A DNA stretch of 41,435 nucleotides from Alphaproteobacteria bacterium (GCA_009694185.1 SHVR01000020.1:1-41435); one strand, 5' to 3'; shown: positions 34,058-41,435, counted from the stretch's first letter. Made by a program: numbers and translations. Notes: generated by a model not told the origin, from the sequence alone.

Positions 34058-35695
34058 TCACGCCGCGCGTTCCGCCCTACCGGCGCCGGCATCCTCCAAT
34101 ATCATGGCGGCGGCCTTCTCGCCGATCATGATGGTTGGCGCGTTGGTGTTGCCGCCCACCACCACCGGCATGATGGCGGCATCCGCCACCCTGAGGCCGC
34201 CGACGCCGTGGACGCGGAGGCGCGGGTCGACCACGGTGTTCGGGCCCCGGCCCATGGCGCAGGAACTGGTGGGGTGCTGATTGGAGACGCCGCTTTCGCG
34301 CACGAACGCCGCCAGATCACCGTCGCTCACCACCGCCTTGCCGGGCGTGATCTCGTCCACGATGTAGGGCCCGAGCGCCGGCTGCGCCGCGATTTTGCGG
34401 GCCAGGCGAATGCAGCCAATCATCGCCTGCATGTCATATTCGGTGCGCAGATAGTCGAATAGAACGACGGGTGGCGCCAGCGGATCGGGACCACCGAGGC
34501 GCACCGTACCGCGCCCCTCGGGTCGTAGGTGGATGGGCATCAGGGTGAAGCCCGGAAACGGATGCGGCTTCACGCCATCCTTGCCGCGTTCGAGCGTGCT
34601 CCATTCGAAGATGTTGATTTGAATGTCGGGACGTTCCAGGCGAGGATCGGAACGGGCGAACACGCCGGCATGGATGCCGTTGCTCGCCATCGGCCCGGAG
34701 CGGAAGAGCGCGTATTGCAAGGCGGCCGAAATCTTGCGCGGCCAGCTATTTTCCAGATCGTTCAGCGTGATGGCCTTGCTGCATCGCCAGTTGAGATTGG
34801 TGTTGAAGTGGTCATGCAGGTTCGATCCCACCGCCGGCATGTCGGCGATAACGTCGATGCCCATGTCGCGCAGATGTTGCCCGGGTCCGAGGCCCGACAG
34901 CAGGAGGAGTTGCGGCGAGCCGTAGGCGCCCCCCGAGACAATCACCTCGCCGCTCGCCCGCGCCGTGCGACGGCCTTGGCGCGTTTGATATTCGACACCG
35001 ACCGCGCGGCGGTTTTCGATCAGCACCCTGGTGGCATGGGCCATCGTGCGTACCACCAGATTGGCGCGCCCGCGCGCCGGTTCCAGATAGGCTTTGGCGG
35101 TGCTCCAGCGCCGCCGATTGCTGGTCGTGGTCTGAAAGTAGCCGCAGCCTTCCTGATGGGCGCCGTTGAAATCCGGATTGCGCGCGATCCCCGCCTGTTC
35201 GCAGGCTTCGAGCGCCGCATCCGCGAGCTCGAAGCGCCCCGGCTGGTCGGAGACGTGCAGCGGGCCGCCGACGCCATGATAAGCGTCCGGGCCGCGCGCC
35301 TGGTGTTCGGCTTTCTTGAAAAAGGGCAGCACGGAGTCGAAATCCCAGCCTTCGCAGCCGCGCTGGCGCCACTCGTCATAGTCGCCATGGTGGCCGCGGA
35401 TATAGACCATGCCGTTGATCGAGCTGGAACCGCCGAGCGTCTTGCCGCGCGGCAGATAAAGCCGGCGCCCACCGAGTTGCGGCTGTGGCGCGCTTTCGAA
35501 CTTCCAGTTTATCTTCGGGTTGACGTAGGTCTTGGCAAATCCGAGCGGAATGTGGATCCAGGGATTGCTGTCACGTGGCCCCGCTTCGAGCAGCAGCACC
35601 CGGTAGCGGCCGGATTCCGATAGGCGCGCCGCCACGACACAACCGGCCGATCCCGCGCCGGTCACGATGAAGTCATAGGTTTCCGCGTCCGACAT
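34058..35695 (-). CDS. GMC-family FAD alcohol oxidoreductase (choline dehydrogenase-like)
   Basis: A 545-residue flavoenzyme oxidising an alcohol. The FAD motif is FIVTGAGSAGCVVAARLSE (glycines at 13-18). GMC signatures PRGKTLGGSSSINGMVYIRG and GEVIVSGGAYGSPQLLLLSGLGP are complete. The catalytic His is in SNQHPTSSCAMG, paired with Asn in GGNTNAPTIMIGEKAA. The ATG 35695 gives the usual N-terminus; the frame is open upstream but lacks similarity. It begins a minus-strand run with a hydrolase and a hydroxyacid dehydrogenase. It is divergent from the SDR at 35830 across a 134-base gap in which I see no clear promoter. Confidence 0.92.
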   Translation of the reverse strand: MSDAETYDFIVTGAGSAGCVVAARLSESGRYRVLLLEAGPRDSNPWIHIPLGFAKTYVNPKINWKFESAPQPQLGGRRLYLPRGKTLGGSSSINGMVYIRGHHGDYDEWRQRGCEGWDFDSVLPFFKKAEHQARGPDAYHGVGGPLHVSDQPGRFELADAALEACEQAGIARNPDFNGAHQEGCGYFQTTTSNRRRWSTAKAYLEPARGRANLVVRTMAHATRVLIENRRAVGVEYQTRQGRRTARASGEVIVSGGAYGSPQLLLLSGLGPGQHLRDMGIDVIADMPAVGSNLHDHFNTNLNWRCSKAITLNDLENSWPRKISAALQYALFRSGPMASNGIHAGVFARSDPRLERPDIQINIFEWSTLERGKDGVKPHPFPGFTLMPIHLRPEGRGTVRLGGPDPLAPPVVLFDYLRTEYDMQAMIGCIRLARKIAAQPALGPYIVDEITPGKAVVSDGDLAAFVRESGVSNQHPTSSCAMGRGPNTVVDPRLRVHGVGGLRVADAAIMPVVVGGNTNAPTIMIGEKAAAMILEDAGAGRAERAA

Positions 35696-35829
35696 GTCCG
35701 CCACCCTTTCGACGCCGCGGCCGGCATGATGGTCCGGACCGATCCCGATCACAATAGTCCGGCGCTTCCGTCCGGGCGGCGCCCGTGTCAGCATTCCCGG
35801 GAGGCTCACACATCGGCGAGGGAACGGCC

Positions 35830-36573
35830 ATGAGATTGGCGGGCAAGGTGGCTATCATCAGCGGTGCCGCATCCGGCATGGGGGCGGCGACCGCGCGCCT
35901 GTTCGCCCGCGAAGGCGCCAAGGTCGTTATCGCGGACGTCCTCGAACATGAGGGCACGCGGGTGGCCGATGCCATCGGCGCCGGCGCCAGGTTCGAAAAA
36001 CTGGACGTGACCGATGAGGAGAGCTGGGCGGCATTGGTTGCCGCGACCCAGCGGCATTTCGGCAAACTTGACGTGCTGGTGAACAATGCCGGCGTCTCGG
36101 GCAGCGCCGAACAAGATCTCTACAGCACGCCCGCCTGGCATCGCATCATGGCGATCAACGCGACCGGCGTGTTCCTTGGCATGAAGCATGCGATCCCGGC
36201 GATGATCGCCGGCGGCGGCGGCTCGATCGTCAATCTATCGTCGGTGGCCGGCATCATCGGCAGCGAGGGGATCCACATGGCCTACAACGCCTCGAAGGCG
36301 GCGGTAAGGCTGATGACGAAGTCGGTGGCGGTGCAACATGCCAGGCACAAGATCCGCGCTAACTCCGTCCATCCCGGCATGATGCCGGCGATGCGCACGT
36401 CCGGGCGCACGGCCGATCCCGCCATCCGGGCGGAGCGGCTGCAGAGCGTGCCGATGCGGCGGGCGGGCGAGGTCGATGAAGTGGCCTATACCATCCTGTT
36501 CCTCGCCTCCGACGAGGCGTCCTACATCACGGGTGCCGAAATCCCCGTCGATGGCGGTGCCATCGCGATTTGA
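35830..36573 (+). CDS. SDR-family oxidoreductase (NAD-type)
   Basis: A 247-residue classical SDR. The cofactor loop is SGAASGMG (11-18). Asp36 after beta-2 (VVIAD) indicates NAD(H). NNAG is at 85-88, the catalytic serine is in NLSSVAG, and the YxxxK pair is Tyr152/Lys156. The C-terminal GAEIPVDGGAIAI matches the family. GAGGGA lies seven bases before the ATG. It may use the product of the divergent GMC enzyme. The cyclopentanol-dehydrogenase-like subgroup is possible, but the substrate is open. Confidence 0.87.
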   Translation: MRLAGKVAIISGAASGMGAATARLFAREGAKVVIADVLEHEGTRVADAIGAGARFEKLDVTDEESWAALVAATQRHFGKLDVLVNNAGVSGSAEQDLYSTPAWHRIMAINATGVFLGMKHAIPAMIAGGGGSIVNLSSVAGIIGSEGIHMAYNASKAAVRLMTKSVAVQHARHKIRANSVHPGMMPAMRTSGRTADPAIRAERLQSVPMRRAGEVDEVAYTILFLASDEASYITGAEIPVDGGAIAI

Positions 36574-36613
36574 GCACGGACCGTCGCAAGCCGTGGTGGG
36601 CGTTGCCGTTGGA

Positions 36614-36642
36614 TTGACAGCACCCGAAATGGCGATGAAATT
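36614..36642 (+). promoter_or_regulatory. candidate promoter for the second Bug receptor gene
   Basis: A perfect TTGACA at 36614-36619 is followed, after 17 bases, by GAAATT at 36637-36642 (or AAATTC at 18). The -10 match is weak. It sits 45 bases before the receptor ATG and could give that gene its own promoter apart from the SDR upstream. Confidence 0.4.
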
Positions 36643-36686
36643 CTAGCCGTCGGCGGGAGCTTGCCCGTCGCTCGGGGGGTACGCCA

Positions 36687-37664
36687 ATGCTGCGACGCTG
36701 CGTCGCCGGGTTTCTCGTCTGCTGGGTGGCCGTCACCGGACAAGCGCGCGCACAGGAGGCGTATCCGAACAAACCGATCCGTTTGGTGATCGCCTTCGCC
36801 GTCGGTGGAGCGACCGATATCACGGCGCGCATCTTGGCACCGAAGCTGTCGGAGCTGCTCGGGCAGCGGGTCCTGGTCGACAACCGTCCCGGTGCCGGCG
36901 CCGTCATCGGCACCGACCTCGTGGCCAAGTCGGCACCGGACGGTTATACGCTGCTGCTCGGTGAAGTATCGTCGTTCGGGATCAATCCTTGGATCTACAA
37001 AAATATTCCCTATGATTCCCTGACCGATTTCGCGCCCGTGGGCGAGGTCGTCACCTCGTCTTTTGTGCTGGTCGTGCATCATTCGCTTCCGGCAACCGAC
37101 CTTGCAAGCTTCATTGCCTTGATGAAAGCCAACCCCGGCAAGTACAGCTACGGCTCCGCCGGTATCGGGTCCATGCCGCATCTTTGCGCCGAGATGCTGA
37201 AGTCGATGGCCGGCGGATTGGACATCACCCATGTCCCCTACCGAGGTGCCGGGCCGGTGATGAACGATCTATCGGCCGGGCAGATTTCCATGAGCTTCCC
37301 CACACCCTCGACCGCCCTGCCGCAGATTGAGGCCGGCACCATCCGGGCGATCGGCGCCGGTCCCTTGAAACGCGAGCGGACCCTGCCGAACCTGCCGACC
37401 TTGGATGAGCAGGGCCTCAAGGGCTTCGAATGCTATAACTTCTTCGGCATTGTGGCGCCCGCCAAGACGCCGGAGCGGATCGTCCAGCGGCTGAATGCCG
37501 CCATCAACACCGCGCTCGCGGACTCGACCCTGGCCCTCCGCCTACAGGAACTGGGCCTGGACCCAACGCCCGGCACCAGCCCCGAAAAGCTCGGCGATCT
37601 GATCAGGACGGAACGCGCGAAATGGGGGCCCGTCATCAAGGCGCTGGGTACGCAGCTCGACTGA
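36687..37664 (+). CDS. orphan Bug-family periplasmic receptor
   Basis: A 325-residue periplasmic binding protein with a signal peptide of about 22 residues (MLRRCVAGFLVCWVAVTGQARA). It has the Bug pattern YPNKPIRLVIAFAVGGATDITAR, VDNRPGAGAVIGTDLVAK, HVPYRGAGPVMNDLSAGQISMSFP and LGLDPTPG. It is the same length as the receptor at 27755 and alignable throughout, so the two are paralogues. No TctA/TctB genes accompany it. It may use the transporter encoded at 28743-30724 or act in sensing, both known for Bug proteins. Catabolic genes follow at once, which suggests it binds their substrate. Confidence 0.92.
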   Translation: MLRRCVAGFLVCWVAVTGQARAQEAYPNKPIRLVIAFAVGGATDITARILAPKLSELLGQRVLVDNRPGAGAVIGTDLVAKSAPDGYTLLLGEVSSFGINPWIYKNIPYDSLTDFAPVGEVVTSSFVLVVHHSLPATDLASFIALMKANPGKYSYGSAGIGSMPHLCAEMLKSMAGGLDITHVPYRGAGPVMNDLSAGQISMSFPTPSTALPQIEAGTIRAIGAGPLKRERTLPNLPTLDEQGLKGFECYNFFGIVAPAKTPERIVQRLNAAINTALADSTLALRLQELGLDPTPGTSPEKLGDLIRTERAKWGPVIKALGTQLD

Positions 37665-37700
37665 AATACCGCCACCGCCCTCGGATAAGGAAACACCGCC

Positions 37701-38057
37701 ATGACCCTCAAAGTCCAGCATGTGCACCTGAAAACCCCGGACCCCGCCAAGACGATCCAGTTCTACATCGACAATTTCGGCGCCACCATCAAGGGCCCGA
37801 TGGCCGGGAATGGCTTCCAGCTCGATCTCCACGGCCTGCAACTCAACATCACCACTAAGATCACCACCCAGAACCACGAACAGCATTACGGCATCGAGCA
37901 TATCGCGCTGGAGACCACCGATTACCCGGGCACCATGGAGCGGCTGCGCGCCAACGGCGTGCGTGTCCTGGAGGAGCTGCCGCCCACCAACGGCCGCCGC
38001 GTCTGTTTTCTGGAATGCCCGGACGGCGCGCAAATGGAGATCATCGAGAAGGTCTAA
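37701..38057 (+). CDS. VOC-superfamily (glyoxalase/dioxygenase fold) protein
   Basis: A 118-residue vicinal-oxygen-chelate protein of one module with the two beta-alpha-beta-beta-beta repeats. It starts VQHVHLKTPDPAKTIQFYIDNFG (metal His near residue 8). The second repeat begins YGIEHIALETTD, and the C-terminal ECPDGAQMEIIEKV supplies the Glu ligand. Single-module VOC proteins work as dimers as lyases, epimerases or dioxygenases; the reaction here is unknown. It sits between the Bug receptor (36 bases) and the amidohydrolase (24 bases), probably in one operon. AAGGA precedes the ATG. Confidence 0.85.
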   Translation: MTLKVQHVHLKTPDPAKTIQFYIDNFGATIKGPMAGNGFQLDLHGLQLNITTKITTQNHEQHYGIEHIALETTDYPGTMERLRANGVRVLEELPPTNGRRVCFLECPDGAQMEIIEKV

Positions 38058-38081
38058 CACCCCGCGACCAGGGGACCAGCC

Positions 38082-39101
38082 ATGAGCACGGCAATCGACC
38101 ACGACAACTGGCTCGCCCGACGAAGCGAAGACATCATCGAGCCCGCTCTACCCATCATCGATCCGCACCACCATCTCTGGATTCGCGACGACGCGCCCTA
38201 TCTTCTCCCCGAACTCGCGGCCGATCTCGCGTCCGGCCACAACATCGTCGCCACGGTGTTCGAGGAATGCCACTCCATGTACCGCGCCCGGGGCCCGGAG
38301 GCCTTGCGTCCCGTGGGCGAAACCGAGTTCGTTGCCGGTATCGCGGCGATGAGCGACAGCGGCCAGTTCGGCCCAACGCGTGTTTGCGCCGCCATCGTGG
38401 GCGGGCTGGACATGACGCTGGGTGCGGCGGTGGAAGCGGTGCTGGATGCCCATATCGCCGCCGCCGGTGGCCGCTTCCGCGCCGTCCGCTACTCCACCGG
38501 CTGGGACGCTAGCGAGAAGATCCGCGCCATCGTGCCCGAACCCCACCGCCTCGCCGACCCACGCGTGCGCGCCGCCATGGCCGTGCTGAACGCCAAGGGC
38601 CTCGCCTTCGATGCCTGGCTCTACCACACGCAATTGGCCGATGTGGCCGACCTGGCGGACGCCTTTCCCGGCATGACGATCGTCTTGAACCATGTCGGCA
38701 GCCCGATCCTCGGCGGCCCCTATGGCAGCCGGCGGGACGCGGTCTTCGCCGACTGGAAGGCCGCGATATCCGAGGTGGCGGCCCGGCCCAATGTGGTGGT
38801 CAAACTCGGCGCCCTGCCGATCCGCCTCGGGGGCGGCAGCCATAACCGCGACATGCCGCCCTCATCGGAAGAAGTCGCGACCGCCTGGCGCCCCTGGATC
38901 GAGACCTGCATCGAGGCCTTTGGTCCCCATCGCGCCATGTTCGAAAGCAATTTCCCGGTCCAGCGCCGCTGGTGCGCCTACCCGGTGGTCTGGAACGCCT
39001 TCAAGCGCCTCGCGGCCGGCTCCTCGGCCGGCGAAAAATCCGATCTCTTCCAGGGCACTGCCGCGCGCGCCTATCGCATCACCGAGTTCCTGCCCGCATA
39101 A
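38082..39101 (+). CDS. amidohydrolase-2 (COG3618-like) metal-dependent hydrolase/lactonase
   Basis: A 339-residue TIM-barrel hydrolase. The first metal motif is IIDPHHHLW (His29, His31). Later candidates are His in VLNHVGSPI and Asn/Glu in MFESNFPVQRRW, the usual place of the catalytic acid (commonly Asp). The group contains lactonases such as those of pyrone-dicarboxylate or muconolactone breakdown, and a lactone substrate would suit the neighbouring dehydrogenases. The last codon and the stop lie inside the 14-bp tandem repeat at 39090. Linked to the VOC gene at 24 bases. Confidence 0.85.
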   Translation: MSTAIDHDNWLARRSEDIIEPALPIIDPHHHLWIRDDAPYLLPELAADLASGHNIVATVFEECHSMYRARGPEALRPVGETEFVAGIAAMSDSGQFGPTRVCAAIVGGLDMTLGAAVEAVLDAHIAAAGGRFRAVRYSTGWDASEKIRAIVPEPHRLADPRVRAAMAVLNAKGLAFDAWLYHTQLADVADLADAFPGMTIVLNHVGSPILGGPYGSRRDAVFADWKAAISEVAARPNVVVKLGALPIRLGGGSHNRDMPPSSEEVATAWRPWIETCIEAFGPHRAMFESNFPVQRRWCAYPVVWNAFKRLAAGSSAGEKSDLFQGTAARAYRITEFLPA

Positions 39102-39144
39102 GCCTGCCCGCATAAGCCTGGCCACATAAGCCTGGCCACATAAG
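39090..39144. repeat. 14-bp tandem repeat, four copies, across a stop codon and up to a Shine-Dalgarno
   Basis: Units CTGCCCGCATAAGC at 39090 and 39104, then CTGGCCACATAAGC at 39118 and 39132 (the last lacks its final C). The two pairs differ at two bases. The TAA in unit 1 is the amidohydrolase stop. The final unit runs directly into AAGGAG of the next gene. Confidence 0.93.
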
Positions 39145-39157
39145 AAGGAGAACCGCG

Positions 39158-39937
39158 ATGACCCTTAACGGCCTGGTTGCCATCGTCACGGGTGCCGGCA
39201 CCGGCATCGGCCGGGCCTCGGCGCTGGCCTTCGCGGAGGCGGGCGCCCATGTCGTCGCCGCCGACATCGACGCCAAGGGCGCCGAAGCGACCGCCAGCGC
39301 CATCATGGGCTTCCAGCGCCGGGCACTCGCGATCACCGCCGACGTCGGCAATCTGGACGACATCGACCGGATGGTCCGCGGCACCGTCGCCGAGTTCGGC
39401 CGCGTGGACATTCTGCTGGCCAACGCCGGTGTCACGCGCCGCGCCGGCATCATGGACCTGACCGAAGCGGACTGGGACCGCATCCACCGGGTCAACGCCA
39501 AGGGCGTCTTCTTCTGCCTGCAACGGGTGGCGCGGGAGATGATCCCGCAAAAGAGCGGGCGCATCATCAACATCGCCTCGATCGCGGGCAAGGGCTATGC
39601 CGGCGCCTCGAACGCCGCCTACGCCGCCAGCAAGGGCGCCGTGATCAGCCTGACGCGCACCGCGGCCCAGCAACTCGGACCCCACAACATCAACGTCAAC
39701 GCCATCTGCCCGGGCGTCACCCGGACGGCGCTCTCCAACGCCAATCTCGAAGTGCGCGCCCGCGAACTCGGCGTCACGGTGGAGGAAATGGACCGCCGTC
39801 GCGTGGCCGACATCCCGATTCGCCGCGCCAACGACCCCGAAGACATCGCCGCCATGGCCGTCTTTCTCGCCTCGCCCGGTGCCCGCAACATCACCGGCCA
39901 GACCTACAATGTCGATGGCGGCATCATCCCGGATTAG
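39158..39937 (+). CDS. SDR-family oxidoreductase (FabG-like)
   Basis: A 259-residue classical SDR. TGAGTGIG (11-18) binds the cofactor, Asp36 (VVAADID) favours NAD(H), NAG is at 89-91, the catalytic serine is Ser141 (INIASIAG), and the YxxxK pair is Tyr155/Lys159. The C-terminal GQTYNVDGGIIPD is standard. AAGGAG lies eight bases upstream of the ATG. It closes the plus-strand catabolic run and is the last chromosomal gene before the mobile-element boundary. Confidence 0.88.
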   Translation: MTLNGLVAIVTGAGTGIGRASALAFAEAGAHVVAADIDAKGAEATASAIMGFQRRALAITADVGNLDDIDRMVRGTVAEFGRVDILLANAGVTRRAGIMDLTEADWDRIHRVNAKGVFFCLQRVAREMIPQKSGRIINIASIAGKGYAGASNAAYAASKGAVISLTRTAAQQLGPHNINVNAICPGVTRTALSNANLEVRARELGVTVEEMDRRRVADIPIRRANDPEDIAAMAVFLASPGARNITGQTYNVDGGIIPD

Positions 39938-39988
39938 CGCCCGAGCCGGGGGTCATCGAGGCGGTGGCCGCTGGTAACCCTTCGATAT

Positions 39989-40038
39989 TGGTGAGCGCGC
40001 CGGGATTCGAACCCGAGGCCTACTGATTAACAGTCTGC
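39989..40038 (-). tRNA. tRNA-Asn(GUU)-like 3' fragment (probable attachment site)
   Basis: On the minus strand the sequence runs from an anticodon loop CTGTTAA (GTT, plus-strand 40029-40031) through a T-arm with TTCGAAT to a 3' acceptor strand CGCGCTCA and CCA at 39991-39989. The D-arm and the 5' acceptor strand are missing. Only the two loop-proximal bases of the 5' anticodon-stem strand pair fully, and a mismatch follows. This fits a 3' tRNA piece cut at the anticodon stem by site-specific recombination. Identity as Asn rests on the anticodon. Confidence 0.7.
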
Positions 40039-40043
40039 GGACG

Positions 40044-40073
40044 GGGCGTTTCCGGGCGTTTCCGGGCGTTTCC
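40044..40073. repeat. three direct decamers GGGCGTTTCC next to the attachment site
   Basis: Perfect copies at 40044, 40054 and 40064 without spacers, then a degraded one (ATCGTTTC, 40075-40082) and a related TTTCCGGGCTTTTC at 40142-40155. They lie between the tRNA fragment and the integrase gene, where arm-type integrase binding sites are usual. Confidence 0.85.
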
Positions 40074-40161
40074 CATCGTTTCTTACAATCGCCATTTGTG
40101 TGAAAAAGCCAGCAAAGTATGGAGTTTTTCGTTGATCGGCATTTCCGGGCTTTTCTCCCGA

Positions 40162-40190
40162 TTGACACCGCGTGCTTACTAGGTGCTTAC
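40162..40190 (+). promoter_or_regulatory. candidate integrase promoter
   Basis: Consensus TTGACA at 40162-40167, with GCTTAC at 40185-40190 after 17 bases as a poor -10. The start point would fall near 40197, inside the inverted repeat at 40182-40212. Confidence 0.45.
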
Positions 40191-40212
40191 TGGCGCCGGT
40201 CCAGTAAGCACC
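40182..40212. repeat. perfect 12-bp inverted repeat overlapping the integrase promoter
   Basis: GGTGCTTACTGG (40182-40193) and CCAGTAAGCACC (40201-40212) around a 7-base centre. An additional direct half-site GTGCTTACT lies at 40172-40180. It ends ten bases before the integrase ATG, covers the likely -10 and start point, and could be a repressor operator or an mRNA hairpin beside the ribosome site. Confidence 0.85.
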
Positions 40213-40222
40213 GAGGCGCGCC

Positions 40223-41435
40223 ATGGCGAAGGGTCGAATCACCAAGCGGACGGTCGACGCAATGGCGCCGGCATCGGTCGACGCCTACCTCTGGGATCGC
40301 GAGCTTGCCGGCTTCGGGCTCAAGGTCTCGCCCGCCGGGCGCAAGACCTATCTGGTGCAATACCGCTTGGGCGGCCGTGGTGGACGCATCCGCCGCTACA
40401 ACATCGGCCCGCATGGCGCCCCCTTGACGGCCGAGGAAGCCCGCTGGGAGGCGGCGCTGGTGCTGACCGAGGTCAGGGCGGGGCGCGATCCGGCCGGCAA
40501 GCGGCTGGCGGATCGCAAGGCACCGAGCGTCGCCGAACTGGCCGAGCGGTTCATGGCAGAACACACAGGGGCGAAGTCCAAGGCCCGCACGAAGGCCGAA
40601 TATGGGCGCCTGTTCGACCGATTGATCCTGCCGGCGCTCGGCGCGCGGCGCGCGCTGGACGTGGCCCGGAGCGACGTTGCCAAGCTGCACCATGGCCTGC
40701 GCGAGACGCCCTATCAGGCGAACCGGACACTGGCCGTGCTGTCCAAGCTGTTCAATTGGGCCGAGCGGCATGGCGAACGGCCGGACGGGTCCAATCCGGC
40801 TCGCCATGTCGAGCGGTTCAAGGAACAGGGCCGCGAGCGGTTCCTGTCCCCGGCCGAGTTGGCGCGGCTCGGCGCCACGCTCGCCAAGGTCGAGGCACAG
40901 GGGGCCGCGTCGCCGTCCGTGGTCGCGGCGATCCGGCTGTTGATCTTCACGGGCGCGCGGCTTGGCGAAGTGCTCGGGCTCCGGTGGGAGCATGTCGATT
41001 TCGAGGGCGGCGCGCTGCGGCTGCCGGACAGCAAGACCGGCAAGAAGGTGGTGCATTTGAACGCGCCTGCCCGCGAGGTCTTGTCGGCCCTGCCGCGCCT
41101 GGAAGGCAACCCGTGGGTCATTGCCGGCCAGCGGGAGGGCTGCCCGCTGGTGAACCTTGAACGGCCATGGCGGCGTATCCGCCAGGCGGCCGGGCTCGAT
41201 GACGTGCGGCTGCACGATTTGCGCCACAGCTTCGCCAGCGTGGGCGCTGGCGCGGGCCTCGGCCTGCCGATCATCGGCGCCTTGCTCGGCCACACTCAGG
41301 CGCAAACGACGGCGAGATATGCCCACCTGGCCGACGATCCGCTCAAGCTCGCGTCGGACATAATCGCCGGCCGCATCGCCGACGCGATGAAATCCACCAG
41401 CGGCGGCGCCGTCGTGCCGATCCGTCGCCAGACGG
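40223..41435 (+). CDS. tyrosine-recombinase integrase (3' end outside the window)
   Basis: Reading from ATG 40223, 404 codons are open to the edge. The N-terminal arm-binding DUF4102-like domain (ITKRTVDAM...LWDRELAGFGLKVSPAGRKTYLVQYR) resembles P4-type integrases. A core-binding SAM-like domain covers about 100-190. The catalytic residues are all present: Arg246 (TGARLGEVLGL), Lys271 (DSKTGKK), His331 and Arg334 (LHDLRHSF), His357 (LGHTQ) and Tyr366 (TTARYAHL). It is probably active and nearly complete. GAGGCG lies upstream of the start. It should recombine at the adjacent tRNA fragment. Confidence 0.93.
   Translation, partial: MAKGRITKRTVDAMAPASVDAYLWDRELAGFGLKVSPAGRKTYLVQYRLGGRGGRIRRYNIGPHGAPLTAEEARWEAALVLTEVRAGRDPAGKRLADRKAPSVAELAERFMAEHTGAKSKARTKAEYGRLFDRLILPALGARRALDVARSDVAKLHHGLRETPYQANRTLAVLSKLFNWAERHGERPDGSNPARHVERFKEQGRERFLSPAELARLGATLAKVEAQGAASPSVVAAIRLLIFTGARLGEVLGLRWEHVDFEGGALRLPDSKTGKKVVHLNAPAREVLSALPRLEGNPWVIAGQREGCPLVNLERPWRRIRQAAGLDDVRLHDLRHSFASVGAGAGLGLPIIGALLGHTQAQTTARYAHLADDPLKLASDIIAGRIADAMKSTSGGAVVPIRRQT

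Larger units (their letters stand above)
39989..41435 (+). mobile_element. left end of an integrated element in a tRNA gene
   Basis: The tRNA fragment, the direct decamers, the palindromic promoter region and the tyrosine recombinase form the usual end of a genomic island, ICE or prophage. The fragment's cut end faces the integrase, so the element extends to the right beyond the window. The chromosome is to the left. An intact tRNA-Asn on the minus strand is expected at the far end. Confidence 0.7.

Noticed and set aside
39989-40038. A complete tRNA gene
   Set aside because: No D-arm or 5' acceptor strand is found beside the anticodon; the sequence there is decamer repeats.

Overview
The window is a gene-dense, roughly two-thirds GC stretch of bacterial chromosome. 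It reads as an alphaproteobacterium, probably Rhodospirillales-like. The evidence is the alphaproteobacterial type of AddA/AddB, a DivL-type kinase (Tyr in place of the phospho-acceptor His) beside ahcY and tsaE, an AmgK/MurU pair, and several Bug/TTT solute receptors. The genus cannot be named from the sequence alone. Genes are packed with many ATGA or TGATG stop/start overlaps, and no gap exceeds 300 bases.

Left part (1-6400). A clipped IS66-like transposase start lies at the edge. It is followed by a long-chain polyprenyl diphosphate synthase, a divergent TrmN6-like methyltransferase, an S49 (SppA-type) peptidase with a small membrane protein, a crotonase-family enzyme, a DapA-family aldolase, and an unusual fusion of a cysteine-less peroxiredoxin-like domain to an iron/2-oxoglutarate dioxygenase.

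Housekeeping block on the minus strand (6391-24440). Reading leftward from the right: ahcY and the DivL homologue; then, past a plus-strand ferredoxin-NADP reductase, a tightly overlapped chain tsaE-amgK-murU-addB-addA (tRNA t6A formation, muramic-acid recycling, double-strand-break repair). This is followed by an SDR gene and the dTDP-rhamnose genes rfbC-rfbB-rfbD-rfbA. The ahcY leader is built of a perfect 25-bp hairpin-forming tandem repeat.

Catabolic/transport part (24700-39940). A leader mini-ORF precedes a thiolase-fold protein lacking its nucleophilic Cys, a DUF35 zinc-ribbon partner and an amidohydrolase. A complete tripartite tricarboxylate transporter (Bug-TctB-TctA) and a 14-TM MFS exporter come next. 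A minus-strand set (GMC oxidoreductase, alpha/beta hydrolase, D-2-hydroxyacid dehydrogenase) diverges from a plus-strand set (SDR, orphan Bug receptor, VOC protein, amidohydrolase, SDR). Together they look like uptake and stepwise oxidation/hydrolysis of small organic acids or lactones. The substrates cannot be read from sequence.

Right edge (39989-41435). A tRNA-Asn-like 3' fragment cut at the anticodon stem, three direct decamers, a palindrome overlapping a consensus -35 promoter, and a tyrosine recombinase running off the window mark the left end of an integrated mobile element. Its cargo lies outside the window. No CRISPR array, rRNA or complete tRNA was seen.
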